From: Blastomyces gilchristii SLH14081
Lineage: Eukaryota > Ascomycota > Eurotiomycetes > Onygenales > Ajellomycetaceae
Direction: 5' to 3'
DNA: 64,000 nucleotides
Assembly (NCBI RefSeq): GCF_000003855.2
Contig: NW_003101659.1
Coordinates: 461,475 to 525,474, forward strand
Made by a program: the position numbers and the translations under genes. This document shows positions 1 to 11,179 of the stretch, piece after piece. The notes beneath the pieces are model-generated. The model made no database searches and was not told the origin of the DNA. It was given only the letters and a program-made list of their open reading frames with translations. Every line of letters begins with the position of its first letter. The stretch's first letter is position 1.

Positions 1-200
1 ATAACGGAGAAGAGATAGGAGGTTGCTGTGAAGAGGTATCTATATGCTGTTCTGGGGGGTGTTGGAGAGGAAGAGGGTGGTGGTTGAGGAGGAGCAGATG
101 ATGAGAAGAGATGAGCGAGGTGAAGTAATGCGGCTGGAGCTATGAGGAACTCGGAAGAAAGATACGACGATCCAGGCACCCGCACGGACAACACCAAGTC
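1..200 (-). other. open reverse frame running off the left edge
   Basis: On the minus strand one frame stays open from about position 200 to the window edge (roughly 65 codons, Ser/Pro-rich, with a stretch reading TPPRTAYRYLF near the edge). No ATG opens it inside the window, so it could be the first part of a gene lying mostly outside, its 5' UTR, or chance. The plus-strand 132-codon frame at 142-540 has no family resemblance and I do not call it a gene. Confidence 0.2.
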
Positions 201-540
201 AGAAAGGCAACAGAACAACAACACACACACAGGCAGGTCTATTTGTTTTGTGGAATATTATATGAGAAATCCGGAGCTGAGGTCAACGACAAAATGGTGG
301 CCAGAACGGAAGAACAGAAAAACAGACAGAAGAAGCCGGCGGAAGACAACTGAGATATTGCGTGTTGTCCTGTTGACTTGGGAGCTTGGTGGCAGGCTGC
401 TTAGTCATGGTTGCCTCTGGAAAAATCCAGCGCCAGCCAATCAGATGCCGGCGTGGGAGTGGAAGCTGCTGGAACGCGCTAGAGCCAACGGGAAGTCACA
501 TGATAGCATTACAAATCCAGTCGTCGCATTATATACCTAG

Positions 541-2270
541 GTACTGTCGGCCCTTCTACCAGTAGCCTACATATACATTAATTTTATTTCATTATTTATA
601 ATAAAATCTTATATTTATTTCATTTATATGTGGTGTGCACCTGGGTGTGTGGAACAAGTGAATATATTCATGTCTGATTTTTCTAAGATGGGGGGGGCGT
701 ACGCCCTCTGTTCTATACAAATAATAAAGGCGCAACCGAACGCGCCCTAACATGCAAGGAGCGATCGCGGGGCTACAATAGGAAAAGAAGATAATAGGGC
801 CCTAAGTGTGGGAGGAAGAAGGAAGGAATGGGGCAGGGGGTGGAGCGGAAGGTTGGAGGGCGAAGCGGAGAATTAGAGGTGGAAAGCCAAGGCCTAAAAA
901 CTATTTTCTGTGTTTTATTTTATTTTATTTTATAGTTAATTTGAAAGATTTTGATGATATTTTTTTCTTTTAAGCCCCTGGATTCATGGGGGCTCTCTCC
1001 ATTGTAGAAGGCAGAAGAGGTTCTCTTGCAAATCTAAAAGGTAAAAAGGATTCTCTTGCAATGGTGATATCGCGGGGCTCTCTCCATCTAGGAGGCAAAG
1101 GGGGTTCTCTCTCATGAAGCGCGATGTCCGGATCCCATTGCAGTGGTCTGGTTATCCAGTGTTTCTTCGTGATGAGCTGGTGACAGGCATTTGAAGAAGA
1201 AGTTCATAATGAAAGAAGTAGTTATTTTGAACAGATTATTTTTGCATGATATAATGCTTTGTAGAAGTGCAAAAGGGCCTCAATGGTTATGTTATGTAAG
1301 GACTGGGAGTCCCTTCGAGGTTATGGAACGATTGAGGATTGAAGATAATGGGAACATAAAGGAGGATATAACTCCGGTGGTTCCCACAACTTTGCCCGCT
1401 GCTCTGCTACATCTAGCTCTGCAGTCTCATGGTGAGGTTTTGGGTCTCACATTTTACAAGAGAAATCCTGAGGATTAAAAGTTCTCAGACAGATGTTATA
1501 GTCTCTAACTGTATATATCTATAATTGAATAATAATGACAAGTCTTTTTTAACTAATATTTATCTATGCCGAAGCTCAGTTATAAATGAATATTATAAAC
1601 AGAATTACTCTGCTTTTTTATTGATTTTTCAAGTAGATTGATTATCTGTTTAATTATCATCTACTCATTATAAATATCACGATTTTCAATTCTTATCAAA
1701 GAAAGCAGTTTGACTATCAGAGTATATTTTAAATCTCTTTATTTTTCATTTCAATTAACTTAAAAGCTTTCAAAATTGTCAGTATTTGGTACGTGGCGGA
1801 TAAGACCACGGAGTCGGCACGTTGAGGGTTGATTATATAAGGGGAGCTCGTTCGGGTGCTTTAGGCCTTGTCTACTCCGTAGTTACAAGGAGTGAGTAGA
1901 GTAGGCCCCTAGAATGCCAAGGCCAGCAGCCAGCAGGTTATATGGAACTTCCTCTGAGGTTTCCCCCCCCCCCACTCAGTGGCTTCCCACTCGGGATGCC
2001 AATCCTATTCAATCGGGGGTCCCACAATGCCCACAGCGGCGCCGTGGTGATGTCTTGCGGATCATTGATATTGTCTGCAAATAATGAAAGAGGGATCCCC
2101 CCTCCCGGCCGATGCCGTGGAGTGGAGTGTGATGTCATAGGGATTGCGAGGATAACCGATCGAACCGATCCGTGGAGGTTTCCTTGGCACGGCCGCTCGG
2201 GGGCCCGGGGCCCGTGGCAGTATTAAATGATAATACGCTGCGTATAACTATATACTATCATCCTAGGGAC
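541..2270. other. gene-free AT-rich region
   Basis: No supportable gene. A 95-codon frame at 1191-1478 resembles nothing I recognise. Codon use is AT-biased, like the decayed repeat DNA downstream. A GC-richer block at about 1790-2220 breaks the AT-rich background and may be a separate insertion. Confidence 0.4.
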
Positions 2271-2467
2271 GTGTTCGGTTGCCCGTGTAGGCAAGCAAGC
2301 TCTTATAAAAGAGCTGTATTCAAGCTTCCTACATGAAAAAGGCGTTGTGTTCAGTCTTGTCATCCTTATATCCCCCCCCCCCTTTTTTTTTTTCTCCACT
2401 TACATTTATAATGTATTTTAGACTTCAACGGTGTAATTAGATCAATAATAGACAGGCAACTGAACAC
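2271..2467. mobile_element. MITE-like element with 16-bp terminal inverted repeats
   Basis: The left end 2271-2286 reads GTGTTCGGTTGCCCGT. The right end 2452-2467 is its reverse complement except at two sites, both C/T-type transitions. The 197-bp interval has no coding frame. It holds a near-palindrome at 2298-2315 (AGCTCTTATAAAAGAGCT) and a C-run followed by a T-run at about 2371-2393. Size, terminal repeats and lack of coding fit a non-autonomous DNA transposon relic. I could not find a convincing target-site duplication, so the class is unassigned. Confidence 0.45.
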
Positions 2468-4396
2468 ACTCTGAAGTAAGTTGAGGGGTGTGTAAGGTGA
2501 TGTACGCCGCCAGGTCAATGGACATGGTATTATCTCATGGAAAGTTGTAGTAGTGGGGCAAGCTAGCTGGATTCCTTGCTTAAATATTACGCTGGCAGTA
2601 TGCCCAGGTGCTAATATCCATTAACAGAACCAGATACTCTGTGAAGAGTTTATATTTGAGATTTCTGTGACAACCTGGCGCGCTCTGCTGTGGCGTTTGA
2701 GCCCAACTGTGGTGCGCGGTGGTAGGGTAACTAGTGTAAAGAAAATATCACCATGAAGAAAAAGGTATCTTTTGTAAGAGTTCACCATACCAAGGTACTT
2801 ATTGAAAAGTATGAATATCTTCAGCAATTCAACTTGAATGATCATATTCTAAAGTAAGTCTAATAATATTCATTACTTTACGAAAATTATAAATTTTCTT
2901 AGACTGGCCAGCGGGACCATGAATTTGGTCTCATACATTTCTTGGCGTGAATCCCGCCAAGAAGTCAAAAGCTCAGAATATGACGATGAGTCGATGACTG
3001 AGTAAAATGAGAAAGTGGTTCTTAAGTTTTATACATTTCTTGGCATATATTCCTATTTCTAGAAACTTGTTTTAAAAGTAATTTAAAGCAATAAAAAAAT
3101 AAAAATAAAAAAGAAGAGAAATTGAAGACATGCTATGATCTCATTTGGCAAATGAGACTCTGACTGGATAAAATGGAAACTGAGATTATATGAAACCTTT
3201 TCAATCAACAGAATGAAGTGGGAATTCAAGTACATACGTACCTTCTAATAGGCTTTTATATGAGAATCACATACAAGATACCTCTTTTCATTTTCAATTT
3301 TTTTTCAATTTTTTGTTATAGTGATAAATTGTTTATACTGTAATATCATAATATCAAGTTTACTCCAGATTCATGAAATTTAGACAGTGAATCTGAGGTT
3401 TTTGATGCTGAATTATCTGCAATAATGAAAGCTTTCAAATTGATTGAGATGAAATCTTATAAAAGAGCTGATGTAAAAGAGATATGAATATTTTCAGACA
3501 GTCAAGCTGCACTGAAAAGACTTAAAAATAGTCAGATTTATAATGATCAAATGAATCTTGAAATGATTTCGAATGGGAGGTAAGTGAAAGTGAGTGTAGA
3601 TGGCACGGTTATAACTTTTAACACCAACTTGCAAACAACCTGTGGACTAAGATTCACGGTTATATATCCAAGATCGACAACATAGTTCTTGATTTGAAAT
3701 TGTTTTTATGATATAGTCATAACTTCTAAATCATGTTCCCGAATCCGCTCTCTCCAGGGGATATCTGCTGATGAGAGAGCTAATGATTTGATATGTTTCT
3801 CCAATTTTATATCTGTCTTCTACGGCACGGAGTCGGGGCATAGATACCCTCAAGAACGATGTTTCAATATGACTCTCGTATAAATTCACCGCATTGCGTC
3901 AGGGTTTCCCCTAACGCTGCAAACTTTACTTCCGGAGCTATGAGGATGGCGGAGAAACGCAAACGCATATGACGGCTCAGGGGTGAAGGTATGGAGTTGC
4001 TCTGCGCAGTCCTTCGCACGGGGAACGCATCCCGGATCATTGTGATGGAATGCATGATTCTGTCACGATGTATCATTTGTTGTTTGCTTCATACCAACTG
4101 CAGCTGGAAGGACTCGGTTGAACTAGAAGGAAAAGGAAGAAAAAGACAAACTCGAAGAGGAAAACGGGCTAAGCCTTCGACGATGAAGGATGTGTTATCA
4201 TCGTCGTCGGTTTTCTCTACGATTTCTTTTCTTCTAATTGCTTCCTTCACCCGCACGACTTTCCCCTATCTATTCATGTTTCTATTAGCATATATATAAC
4301 GGATTAATCCTCAAGGATCCTTCACGGGAGATTGAACATGAACTACCTCTGCCCAGATGTCATCTTTCTTTTCGCCAACTCCCCACAAGAAAACCC
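2468..4396. other. AT-rich decayed repeat ground
   Basis: Strongly AT-rich from about 2850 to 3780, with the RNase H relic inside it. The phrase TACATTTCTTGGC occurs near 2934 and again near 3032, suggesting two decayed pieces of related sequence. From about 3800 the composition returns to normal and leads into the upstream region of the gene at 4397. Short frames at 3864-4299 are not convincing. Confidence 0.4.
3398..3583 (+). mobile_element. LINE retrotransposon relic, RNase H domain fragment
   Basis: Translating 3398-3583 gives VFDAELSAIMKAF, then a TGA at 3485-3487, then IFSDSQAALKRL. The A-E-L-x-A-I block followed by I-F-S-D-S-Q-A-A is the RNase H core found at the C-terminus of Tad-like LINEs in fungi. 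The TGA sits where many family members have an aromatic residue before IFSD. A TGG to TGA change would be G-to-A, as repeat-induced point mutation produces. Only about 60 codons survive and the flanks are AT-rich. The element is dead. Confidence 0.7.
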
Positions 4397-5355
4397 ATGG
4401 CATCACCAGATGAAGAAAATGATTACACCATAGAGGAAGTTATCGCCCATCTTCCACGCCCAATATCCCATCCAGATACCACCCCCTGCCCACCCTCCTA
4501 CCTACGGGCCATAGCCAACAGGTTCACCCCCAAAAAGCTCTCCCGTAGCCTTCAAAATGGGCCCCCGATCTTTCTCATCGGACCCGCCATGATCCCCAAC
4601 GTGCTAAAGCACATCATCTCCGCTCACCCAGCCCTCGACGTAGCCCAAGACATGGCCGCAGCAACCCTACACGCCCACACCCTCTATTGTGTGCGGCCCC
4701 TCTCAAACTCAACAGCAGCAGCAGCCCCTGATATGCCGTACATCGTACCCGTGCAGCGCTGCTGCGCTGGAACCCTCACCCCCACCCCCAGCCCCACCGG
4801 CACCCTAACCACCGTCACCGGCCTGGCAGTCTTCAACCTAACAGACCTCCAACGCGCCTATCTGCGCCAATTCGAGTCGGCGCCCTTTAAACGGCTGGTC
4901 CCTGTGTGCATCACCATCTGTCTCTCGACTGGTAAGTGCGTGACTATCGATGCGGGCGCCTTTGTCGAGGTCATCAGAACGACGGAGGAGGCCGGGGCGT
5001 ATGTACCTGCAACCACAACAATAACTCCCGCTACCGCTACCGCTACCGCTACCGCTACTGCTACTACGCCTTTTAAATTGGCTTCTGACTAAGGCGATGC
5101 AGCAATACCGTTGCGAGACATGGGACGTTGCAGCCTTCACCGCGTCTGCGCTGTATAAGCAAGTAAGTAGGGCATTTGAGGTGTGGGATGCAGAGAATGG
5201 GGCCGCGGTTGGGGATGGGGTTGGGCAAGAGGAGAGAGGAGATGAGTATGGATATGATGACGCTGAGCTTGACTTTGGCTTTGACTACTTGTATGAGTAC
5301 GATGAGGGCGAGGAGGGAGGAGGAGAGGTACTTATCGTTTCTGATGGAGAAGGAG

Positions 5356-5386
<31 letters not shown>

Positions 5387-5615
5387 GGATAGTGAGTGGG
5401 AGCGGGACGAGGTGGAGGAGGTGGATGGGGATGAGATTGAGATTGAAGGCGGCATTGAGGGGGAGGGGAGGGGATGGGGGAATGCGACTGGGGTTGGGGC
5501 TGGGGTTGGTGGTATGCGCGTGGGTATGGGAGTCGGTGTGGGTAGGTGTCAAGCGGAGGAGTCTATGTGGGAGAAATGGATGACAGGGTTTCGGAGGTGT
5601 TTTGGGGATTTGTGA
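4397..5615 (+). CDS. AIG2/gamma-glutamylcyclotransferase-fold protein with acidic tail
   Basis: Proposed exons 4397-5002 and 5103-5615 (372 aa). The intron starts GTACCT and ends ...CTGACTAAGGCGATGCAG, and the join gives the frame AYQYRCETWDVAAF. Residues about 57-195 follow the AIG2-like/GGCT pattern: IFLIGPAMIPNVLKHI where the family has an FxYGTLM-like loop, then PYIVPV, a beta strand with G-x-A-V-F, and LRQFES, whose Glu160 sits at the usual catalytic Glu. The tyrosine of the YG loop is replaced. The second exon encodes a very acidic low-complexity tail (GAA repeats at about 5357-5387), then a short Trp-containing end. An unspliced reading stops at 5092 (231 aa), so the gene may be shorter. 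A possible gamma-glutamyl cyclotransferase activity is inference. Confidence 0.62.
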
Positions 5616-5828
5616 GAATGGGAGGTGGAGTGATTCGTTTATTTTATATAGATAGGGTGGTCGGTGGTGCCGCCATTGAACCTTTTGGCAGGGTGTGGTG
5701 GGTATGCATTCCTATCTTAAAATCTCTAGGAACTTTTAGCATTGAACATTCAAATTCAATGTAAATATTATCACATTCCCTATATCAAAAATAGGGAACC
5801 TCTTTTTCGACAAGAGAAATGGAAACAG

Positions 5829-5874
<46 letters not shown>

Positions 5875-6685
5875 AAGCTCTCGTACGGATAGTTAGTCGC
5901 GGCGGTATCTTGTTATGCTCCGCATGTGAGTCCCGCGCGAGGGGCCCGCTCTTCGCCGAGTCCGTTCTTCATTCAATTGAATTTCCGATGGATGGCTGTT
6001 GTAAATGAGAAGCAGCATGATGTTGACGATATCTATCTTGGTGAGGAGCAACAACTTCTAGATATTCATCGTCTGCTCTGGCTTGCAGGCTGGAGCTCTC
6101 GCTTGGTGTTAGGGTGATGGGAAAAGGGAGGTTGAGGAGTTCTTTTTGGTAAATGTGCAGGAGGAAGAGAAATATGGATCCCTGGGACATGGAGGAAGAA
6201 TGAAATGAATGCCTACCTGTGCACAGTGAAAGTATGAATATGTATCAGTTTCATACTGGGAATGAGAAAAGCGGATAGCATCTGAATAGAAAATGGGTAG
6301 GTTGAGTGACGGTTTAGTGAAATTCCCTGTGTACAAAACAAATCTAAAGAATTAAGTATTAAGTTAAGCCAATACCAAATCATAAAAACTCCTAACACTC
6401 CTGAGAAGATGCATTTGCGTCGCCTCTAAATGTTATTATTACACGGAGATGCCAGACAGGAAATGGAAAATCATCCGTTTCGGTCCAGAAAAAAAAAAAA
6501 AAAAAATAACAATTGAAAAGAATTAAAAATAAAAAGTTAAGGAATCGAAAGACCAGTGACCTACTGTTCCTACCTAAAAAGACAACTCTATTATTTACCT
6601 TGAACCGACATACCATTGAAAATAAATTAGGACAGCCAACTGCAGTTTTTTAAATGAAAGCAGACGATACATTTGTAACGCCCTG
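5616..6685. other. intergenic region with poly(A) tract
   Basis: Convergent 3' regions of the AIG2-like and DUF7053-type genes. No coding potential beyond low-complexity frames created by A-runs. Confidence 0.5.
5829..5872. repeat. 44-nt uninterrupted poly(A) tract
   Basis: An unbroken run of A from 5829 to 5872. It may be the tail of a retroposed sequence or a simple homopolymer. No retroposed gene body is recognisable just upstream. Homopolymer length in assemblies is often uncertain. Confidence 0.85.
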
Positions 6686-7744
6686 TCACTCCAATTCATG
6701 TATATGAGGCGGAGGCGATGGTGGCGTTACCATGATGAAATTGCTGTCAGCCGCCCGTCTAGCAGCAGTAGCAGCAGCAGCAGTAGCAGCAGCGTATGCT
6801 TTTGCTCTCGCGGGCTGCAACTCCGCCGAGTCTAGCTCTACGGGTTGCGTTGAAGCCAACCCCTGGTCAAACGGGTGGCACCCCACTTGAATCGGTGAGA
6901 CGGGGCTATGTGGATAGTACGTAAGTAGTGGGGAGGTAGGATAATGAACGGGTCCGCCGCCAAAGTATCCCAGTGACGGACTGGTGTCGATAGCTGTTGC
7001 CGGGCGGACAGGGGGGAAGGCGGGGCTGGGGTAGGCGGCTGTAGGAGTAGTTGCGCCGGCCACACTCATGGATGGCTGTGGACATACGGGGCTGGGACAT
7101 AACGACAGGCACGGGGCAGACGTGTGTGAGCCATCGGCGGACGAACAAATTTGGTTTAGATAGAGCGAATGTTGTTGTTGTGGCGAAGGGAGAGGCGAGT
7201 ACAACGTATCGGAGTTCCCCTTTAGCAGGTCTGCTTTCATGATCAGCCGTTCAACCAGCACCGCATGTGCTTCCTTCAGCGTCTTCTTGACGAAGCTAGC
7301 TGCGAAGATATTGCAGCGCATATCGACGTCTTCTCTGAGAAATAGCCCTTCACGCGGAACGTTTGTTAGACCCAATTCCACAGGCTCGCGCGGTTCCCCT
7401 GGCATGTTGCCACAAACAGCCCATCGATTCCGTATATCTAGGCCCGTGGGCGCATAGATGTGTGTTTGCAGGCCGCGTGGTAGGTCGTGGAAGCAAGCTT
7501 TGTAGGTGACGTTGCCTCTTATTATGCCGCCGGGTAGGTAGTGGATTTTGTCGGTCAATTGATACCAGGTGCAATGGAACTCGTCGGGAGGGGCGTTAGG
7601 GGGTGCTTTGCAGCGTCCATGTCTGATCACAAGGGGGTTCAGCTCTATCATCTCATTGTGGGCGTGTAGGGTTTCGATGACGATATTTCGCGGGATATGG
7701 GGAGGGAGAGGTGTGACTGTCGTGAAGATAATCCGCTTGAACAT
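6686..7744 (-). CDS. DUF7053-type fungal protein
   Basis: Single-exon gene of 352 aa. I start at the ATG at 7744 (MFKRIIFTTVTPLPPHIPRN) because the family begins this way; the frame extends upstream, but without conservation. Residues about 1-170 match the fungal family I know as DUF7053: an HNEMIELNPLVI block, a WYQLTDKIHYLPGG block and YKACFHDLPRGLQTHIYAP. The rest is a low-complexity tail rich in Pro, Ser and Ala with a polyalanine stretch made by GCN repeats. The fold is probably START/lipid-binding-like, but no biochemical role is established to my knowledge. It is tail-to-tail with the AIG2-like gene. Confidence 0.75.
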   Translation of the reverse strand: MFKRIIFTTVTPLPPHIPRNIVIETLHAHNEMIELNPLVIRHGRCKAPPNAPPDEFHCTWYQLTDKIHYLPGGIIRGNVTYKACFHDLPRGLQTHIYAPTGLDIRNRWAVCGNMPGEPREPVELGLTNVPREGLFLREDVDMRCNIFAASFVKKTLKEAHAVLVERLIMKADLLKGNSDTLYSPLPSPQQQHSLYLNQICSSADGSHTSAPCLSLCPSPVCPQPSMSVAGATTPTAAYPSPAFPPVRPATAIDTSPSLGYFGGGPVHYPTSPLLTYYPHSPVSPIQVGCHPFDQGLASTQPVELDSAELQPARAKAYAAATAAAATAARRAADSNFIMVTPPSPPPHIHELE

Positions 7745-9541
7745 GGTTTTCTTCTTCCGCCTTCTCATTCGATATGATTTCTTGTTACGAAAGATATGGT
7801 GCAATAGGCATAACTTTTTTTTCAATGGGGGGGGGGGGGTACACAAACAGAGAGAGAAAAGGGAAAGAAAAGAAAAGAAAAGAGAAGGAAAAAGAAAAAA
7901 AAGAAAAGAATAAGAATAAGGAGGAAAAAAGAAAAAGGCTGAAAAAATCGCGTGTAGGTATCAAGGGCCGGTCCCTTTGCCCTATATACGTATCTAACTG
8001 AGTTGTGTGGCCGGGGGGGGAAAGGTGATTCAGAGCCAGGTGAGGTGCTAACTTCGAGAGAAAAGTGAAGTTGGGAGGCGAAAAAGAGAAAGAAATAAGA
8101 AAATTGTTTTCAAAACGCTCCAGGTAACAAAATCCGCCGCAGCCAGCAAACGGGTTAAGGGAAGGTTCAAGTGTACCAGAATTCTGGGTTCTGCCATGGA
8201 GAGCCAGCCGCAACATAAAATATTATTTTTTTCATTTCCCTTCTATATGGGCCCCACTCGGGAGTCTTTGACCTGAGTAGACGAACCCATAGTATATAGC
8301 ATAACAGCTGCAGATAGTAAGAGCCCCTCTTTGTGTGTGGCCCTTGGTCTGATGCTCGCAGAGCTTCTTCTCACCAACCCGGACAAGCCTGGCGTGGTGC
8401 ACTTCAAGGTGTGGGAGAACTCAGCTCGAGGCGCGTAACTAACTACTGTCAGCCGCGCTACGGGACACAGCAACCGCTGGCTGAGCCGCGCGCGCCTAAA
8501 TGCGGACAGTCTGGGGCCCATCCCCCAACATCCACGTATGAAATTTCTCTCATCTACTCGGGACTACTATACTATGCAGTACGTCTTTTCAAAACAAAAA
8601 AGATACGAAACTACAGCGGATCACAACATCATCATCCTCTTCCTTTACTATACCACTTCCGGTATCTGGTTGTTCCACGTCACGGGCCGCGGGGCTCGCC
8701 GAAAGGAACCGCCCTCGGCGCCGACAGAAAGTCGATGGCGAGCCCAACGCACCGCAGGGTCAAGGGAAGGAACATAGTTTCGCCGGTGTCCCTGGAGGAC
8801 TGATTCCATGGAGGCTGGACTCTTAAGCCCAGGAGTGGAATTATACAGAAAGCACACTTTTTGCAATGTTTTGCGGCCCAGACTGGTCCACCCGTTTGGC
8901 TCCAAGGAGCTTGGTCATTTGGCACTTGGCTTGGAACCCGTTGACGCGGCTGGAAACTCCGCTGACACCATGACAAGAACAGCTAAAAGAGTTAGAAACC
9001 CTTTGAGAAAATTTCCTAGCCTTTCTCGCTTTCGTTCATTATTCGGGCAAGTTCCTGCGCAGCCTGGCTTTGCAGGCTTGGCCGCATCATAGATAAGGAT
9101 GGGAATGGGTTTCGTTGGAATCTTCCACCAAAGGAGGTCTCTCTTTCTCCCTTTTTTTTTTTCTTTTTTTTTTCTTTTTTTTTTTTTTTCTTCTCTTTTT
9201 TCTTTTCTTTCTTTTTTTTCCGTTTTTCTTTTTCTTTTTCTTTTAACTTTTTTTTTCTGCCTCGCAGACACAGCCACTCGTTTTCAAGGTTCCTGAGCAA
9301 GGAAAGAAAAGGGAAAAGGGCCAAACCTCGCACGATTTCTTGCTCGAAAGGCATTCTCTTCCTCCCAAAACGCCGAAGAATGGCGTGTTGACGGGACCAA
9401 TTGAACTGGCCAGAAGATGGTAGAAGAAAACAGAGTCCATTGAGATATCAATTATCAAAAATGAAGAGCATGGAGATAAAACACAGAACAGAAGAATAAA
9501 AGTCGCCTTGACCAGTCTTTCAACACCACTTCAACATCAAC
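7745..9541. other. gene-free region with purine and pyrimidine tracts
   Basis: A purine-rich (A/G) block at about 7850-7950 and a long T/C block at about 9140-9262 create artificial Lys-, Phe- or Glu-rich frames. The stretch 8240-8980 is GC-richer and open on both strands, but none of its frames has a recognisable domain, conserved splice structure or good start. It contains the upstream region of the DUF7053-type gene. Confidence 0.45.
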
Positions 9542-10668
9542 TCAAATCACCCCGGCAGTCGCATTCCACATATCATACACCCCCCAAGCACACGCATTCA
9601 TACTCAGCACCCCAACCATCTTTTCCGGAACCCCCACTCCATCCTCAAAGCTCCAATGAACACACAACGGCAACCAAGCCAGGCTATTCACAATACTCTT
9701 TTTCCACCCCCTCACCTCCATTTCCCTTTCCCTCTCCGCTTCCCCGATCTTTTTCCCATCCTCACCGACGAACCCCTTCCTCCTATCCCGCGCCAATACG
9801 TACTCCCTCCACACCCTGACAAATTCCAACAGCACATGCCCCAACCACGCCCGCGTACTCCAAACCCACCACCTCCCCAAGGACCCCCACCGCTCCACCG
9901 CTCGCCGACTCACCACCCCTTTCCCGGCCAGATGCGCCACGTTCTCCAGCACCTGATACGCCACGTTGACAGCTACCTGTGCGTAAGCGACTGTGCGGAG
10001 GAGCGGGTCGGCGGGGGGGTTTCTAAGGGTTGCAGACCCCCATGACCAGAGTGAGAGGAGGCCCAGGAGGCGGAGAGTTGTGCGGGTTTCGGACATTAGG
10101 GCGGAGAGGGCGAGGAGGGGTGGTGTTTGTTGTTGTGGTGGTGGTGGTGGTGGTGGCTTTGCGACGCCGGCGCCGGGGTTTGCTGGGAGTAAGATGGAGC
10201 GTAGCCGCGCGAAGGTGGAGCGGAGGGGCGGAGAGAGGAGGAAGTAGTGGATGATTTGCGAGTTATATTGGACCATGGCGAGGAGGCGTTCCTGGCCGTA
10301 TGCGGTGGAGATGAACCTGTTACCCATTTGGTTTTCAAGGGTAGTAAGTTTGGGTGTGTTCCCTCTAGTACTGTACTTTTTTTCCCCTGGCTCTCTCCGC
10401 AGGAAAGGAACTACTATGTAAAAATTCAGCAATGTGGAAAAACGTACTGGTCCAATCGCCTGATCATCACATCCGACCTGGCAAGGGCACTCTTGGTACC
10501 TGCGCAATGGCATTTCGATTTCGGCAGCGGGCTGCTCCGGGCGCTACTGGGGTTATCGTTGGGCTGCGATTCTGCTTCCGGTGGAGGAGCGGGAGAAGCC
10601 TGTGCCGCTGCGGGAGGCGCCTTGGCGTCCTCGGGCTGTGTAGTAGTTGTTTTTGATAACTCCCCCAT
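9542..10668 (-). CDS. PEX11-family peroxisomal membrane protein
   Basis: Two exons: the first runs 10668-10448, the second ends at 9542. The intron begins GTACGT at 10447 and most simply ends with an acceptor near 10371 (about 77 nt; alternatives at 10365 and 10395 keep the frame). The start is MGELSKTTTT with a Pro/Ala-rich leader. The second exon carries RFISTAYGQERLLAMVQYNS, matching the PEX11 N-terminal helix (family pattern: GxDRLLxxxQY), and near the end WLPLCVHWSFEDGVG, matching the conserved C-terminal LPLxxHWSxExG segment. A Pro run comes from GGT/GTG repeats at about 10132-10155. PEX11 proteins shape peroxisome membranes during division. The subtype (PEX11B or C) is not decided. Confidence 0.75.
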
Positions 10669-11179
10669 CTTCTCTCTCGAGGTCTTTCACTAGTAGATAT
10701 GTAGTATGATGAGCAGGTGAAGCGTAGCCGCAGCGACTCGAACTTCTCCGGCGGACGAGGCTATCCCACACAAGGATTAAATTATCGGAGGACATAGTGA
10801 TCAACCCAGCCGTTCTGTGCCGAGGTAGAATATCACGTGATTCATTCATAATCCCTGCAAATATATAATATATTTTTATTACATGGCTCATTAAATGAGC
10901 TAGCTACTCTACTAACATTCAAATTTTGGCTGGAGGGTGGGATTTAATTAAGAGAGATGATTCGTACTAACTATATTATTACCACAACTTGCAAAGTCAT
11001 ACATGGTTAAAAAGCTGACGGAAAAAAACCACACATAAAGATTGCCGACGGTCCACCCCGGAGTCACATTCCCGATGCCCCTGTTAACTCCATGTTGATA
11101 TCAAGAGAAAAGGGAAAAAAAAAAAAAAAAGGTTGTAATTCAAATATACCCCTGCGCCATCCCATGATGTAAGCCTTGC
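10669..11179. other. intergenic, PEX11 upstream and unknown-gene downstream
   Basis: Upstream sequence of the PEX11-family gene and the 3' region of the next minus-strand gene. It has a short A-run at about 11114-11130. No gene seen. Confidence 0.5.

Noticed and set aside
1780..2230. GC-richer block considered as an LTR
   Set aside because: No second copy within the window, no primer-binding site or coding body beside it.
4932..5102. Intron starting at the strong GTAAGT (4932) in the AIG2-like gene
   Set aside because: It would remove a conserved beta strand (TGKCVTIDAGAFVEV) and gives the wrong phase for the downstream frame.
4999..5102. Intron starting at GTATGT (4999) in the AIG2-like gene
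   Set aside because: Better donor sequence, but the phase does not lead into the Trp-containing frame; the GTACCT donor at 5003 does.
5073..5583. Overlapping long frames on both strands opposite the AIG2-like second exon
   Set aside because: Lys/Met-rich and Phe-rich shadows produced by the GAA repeat and G-rich sequence; the acidic frame continues the AIG2-like protein.
8243..8905. Several overlapping frames in a GC-richer stretch
   Set aside because: All comparable in length on both strands, no recognised domain, no splice-consistent structure.
9016..9354. Lys/Glu-rich reverse frames (112-120 codons)
   Set aside because: Low-complexity translation of a T/C tract, no domain, no conserved start.
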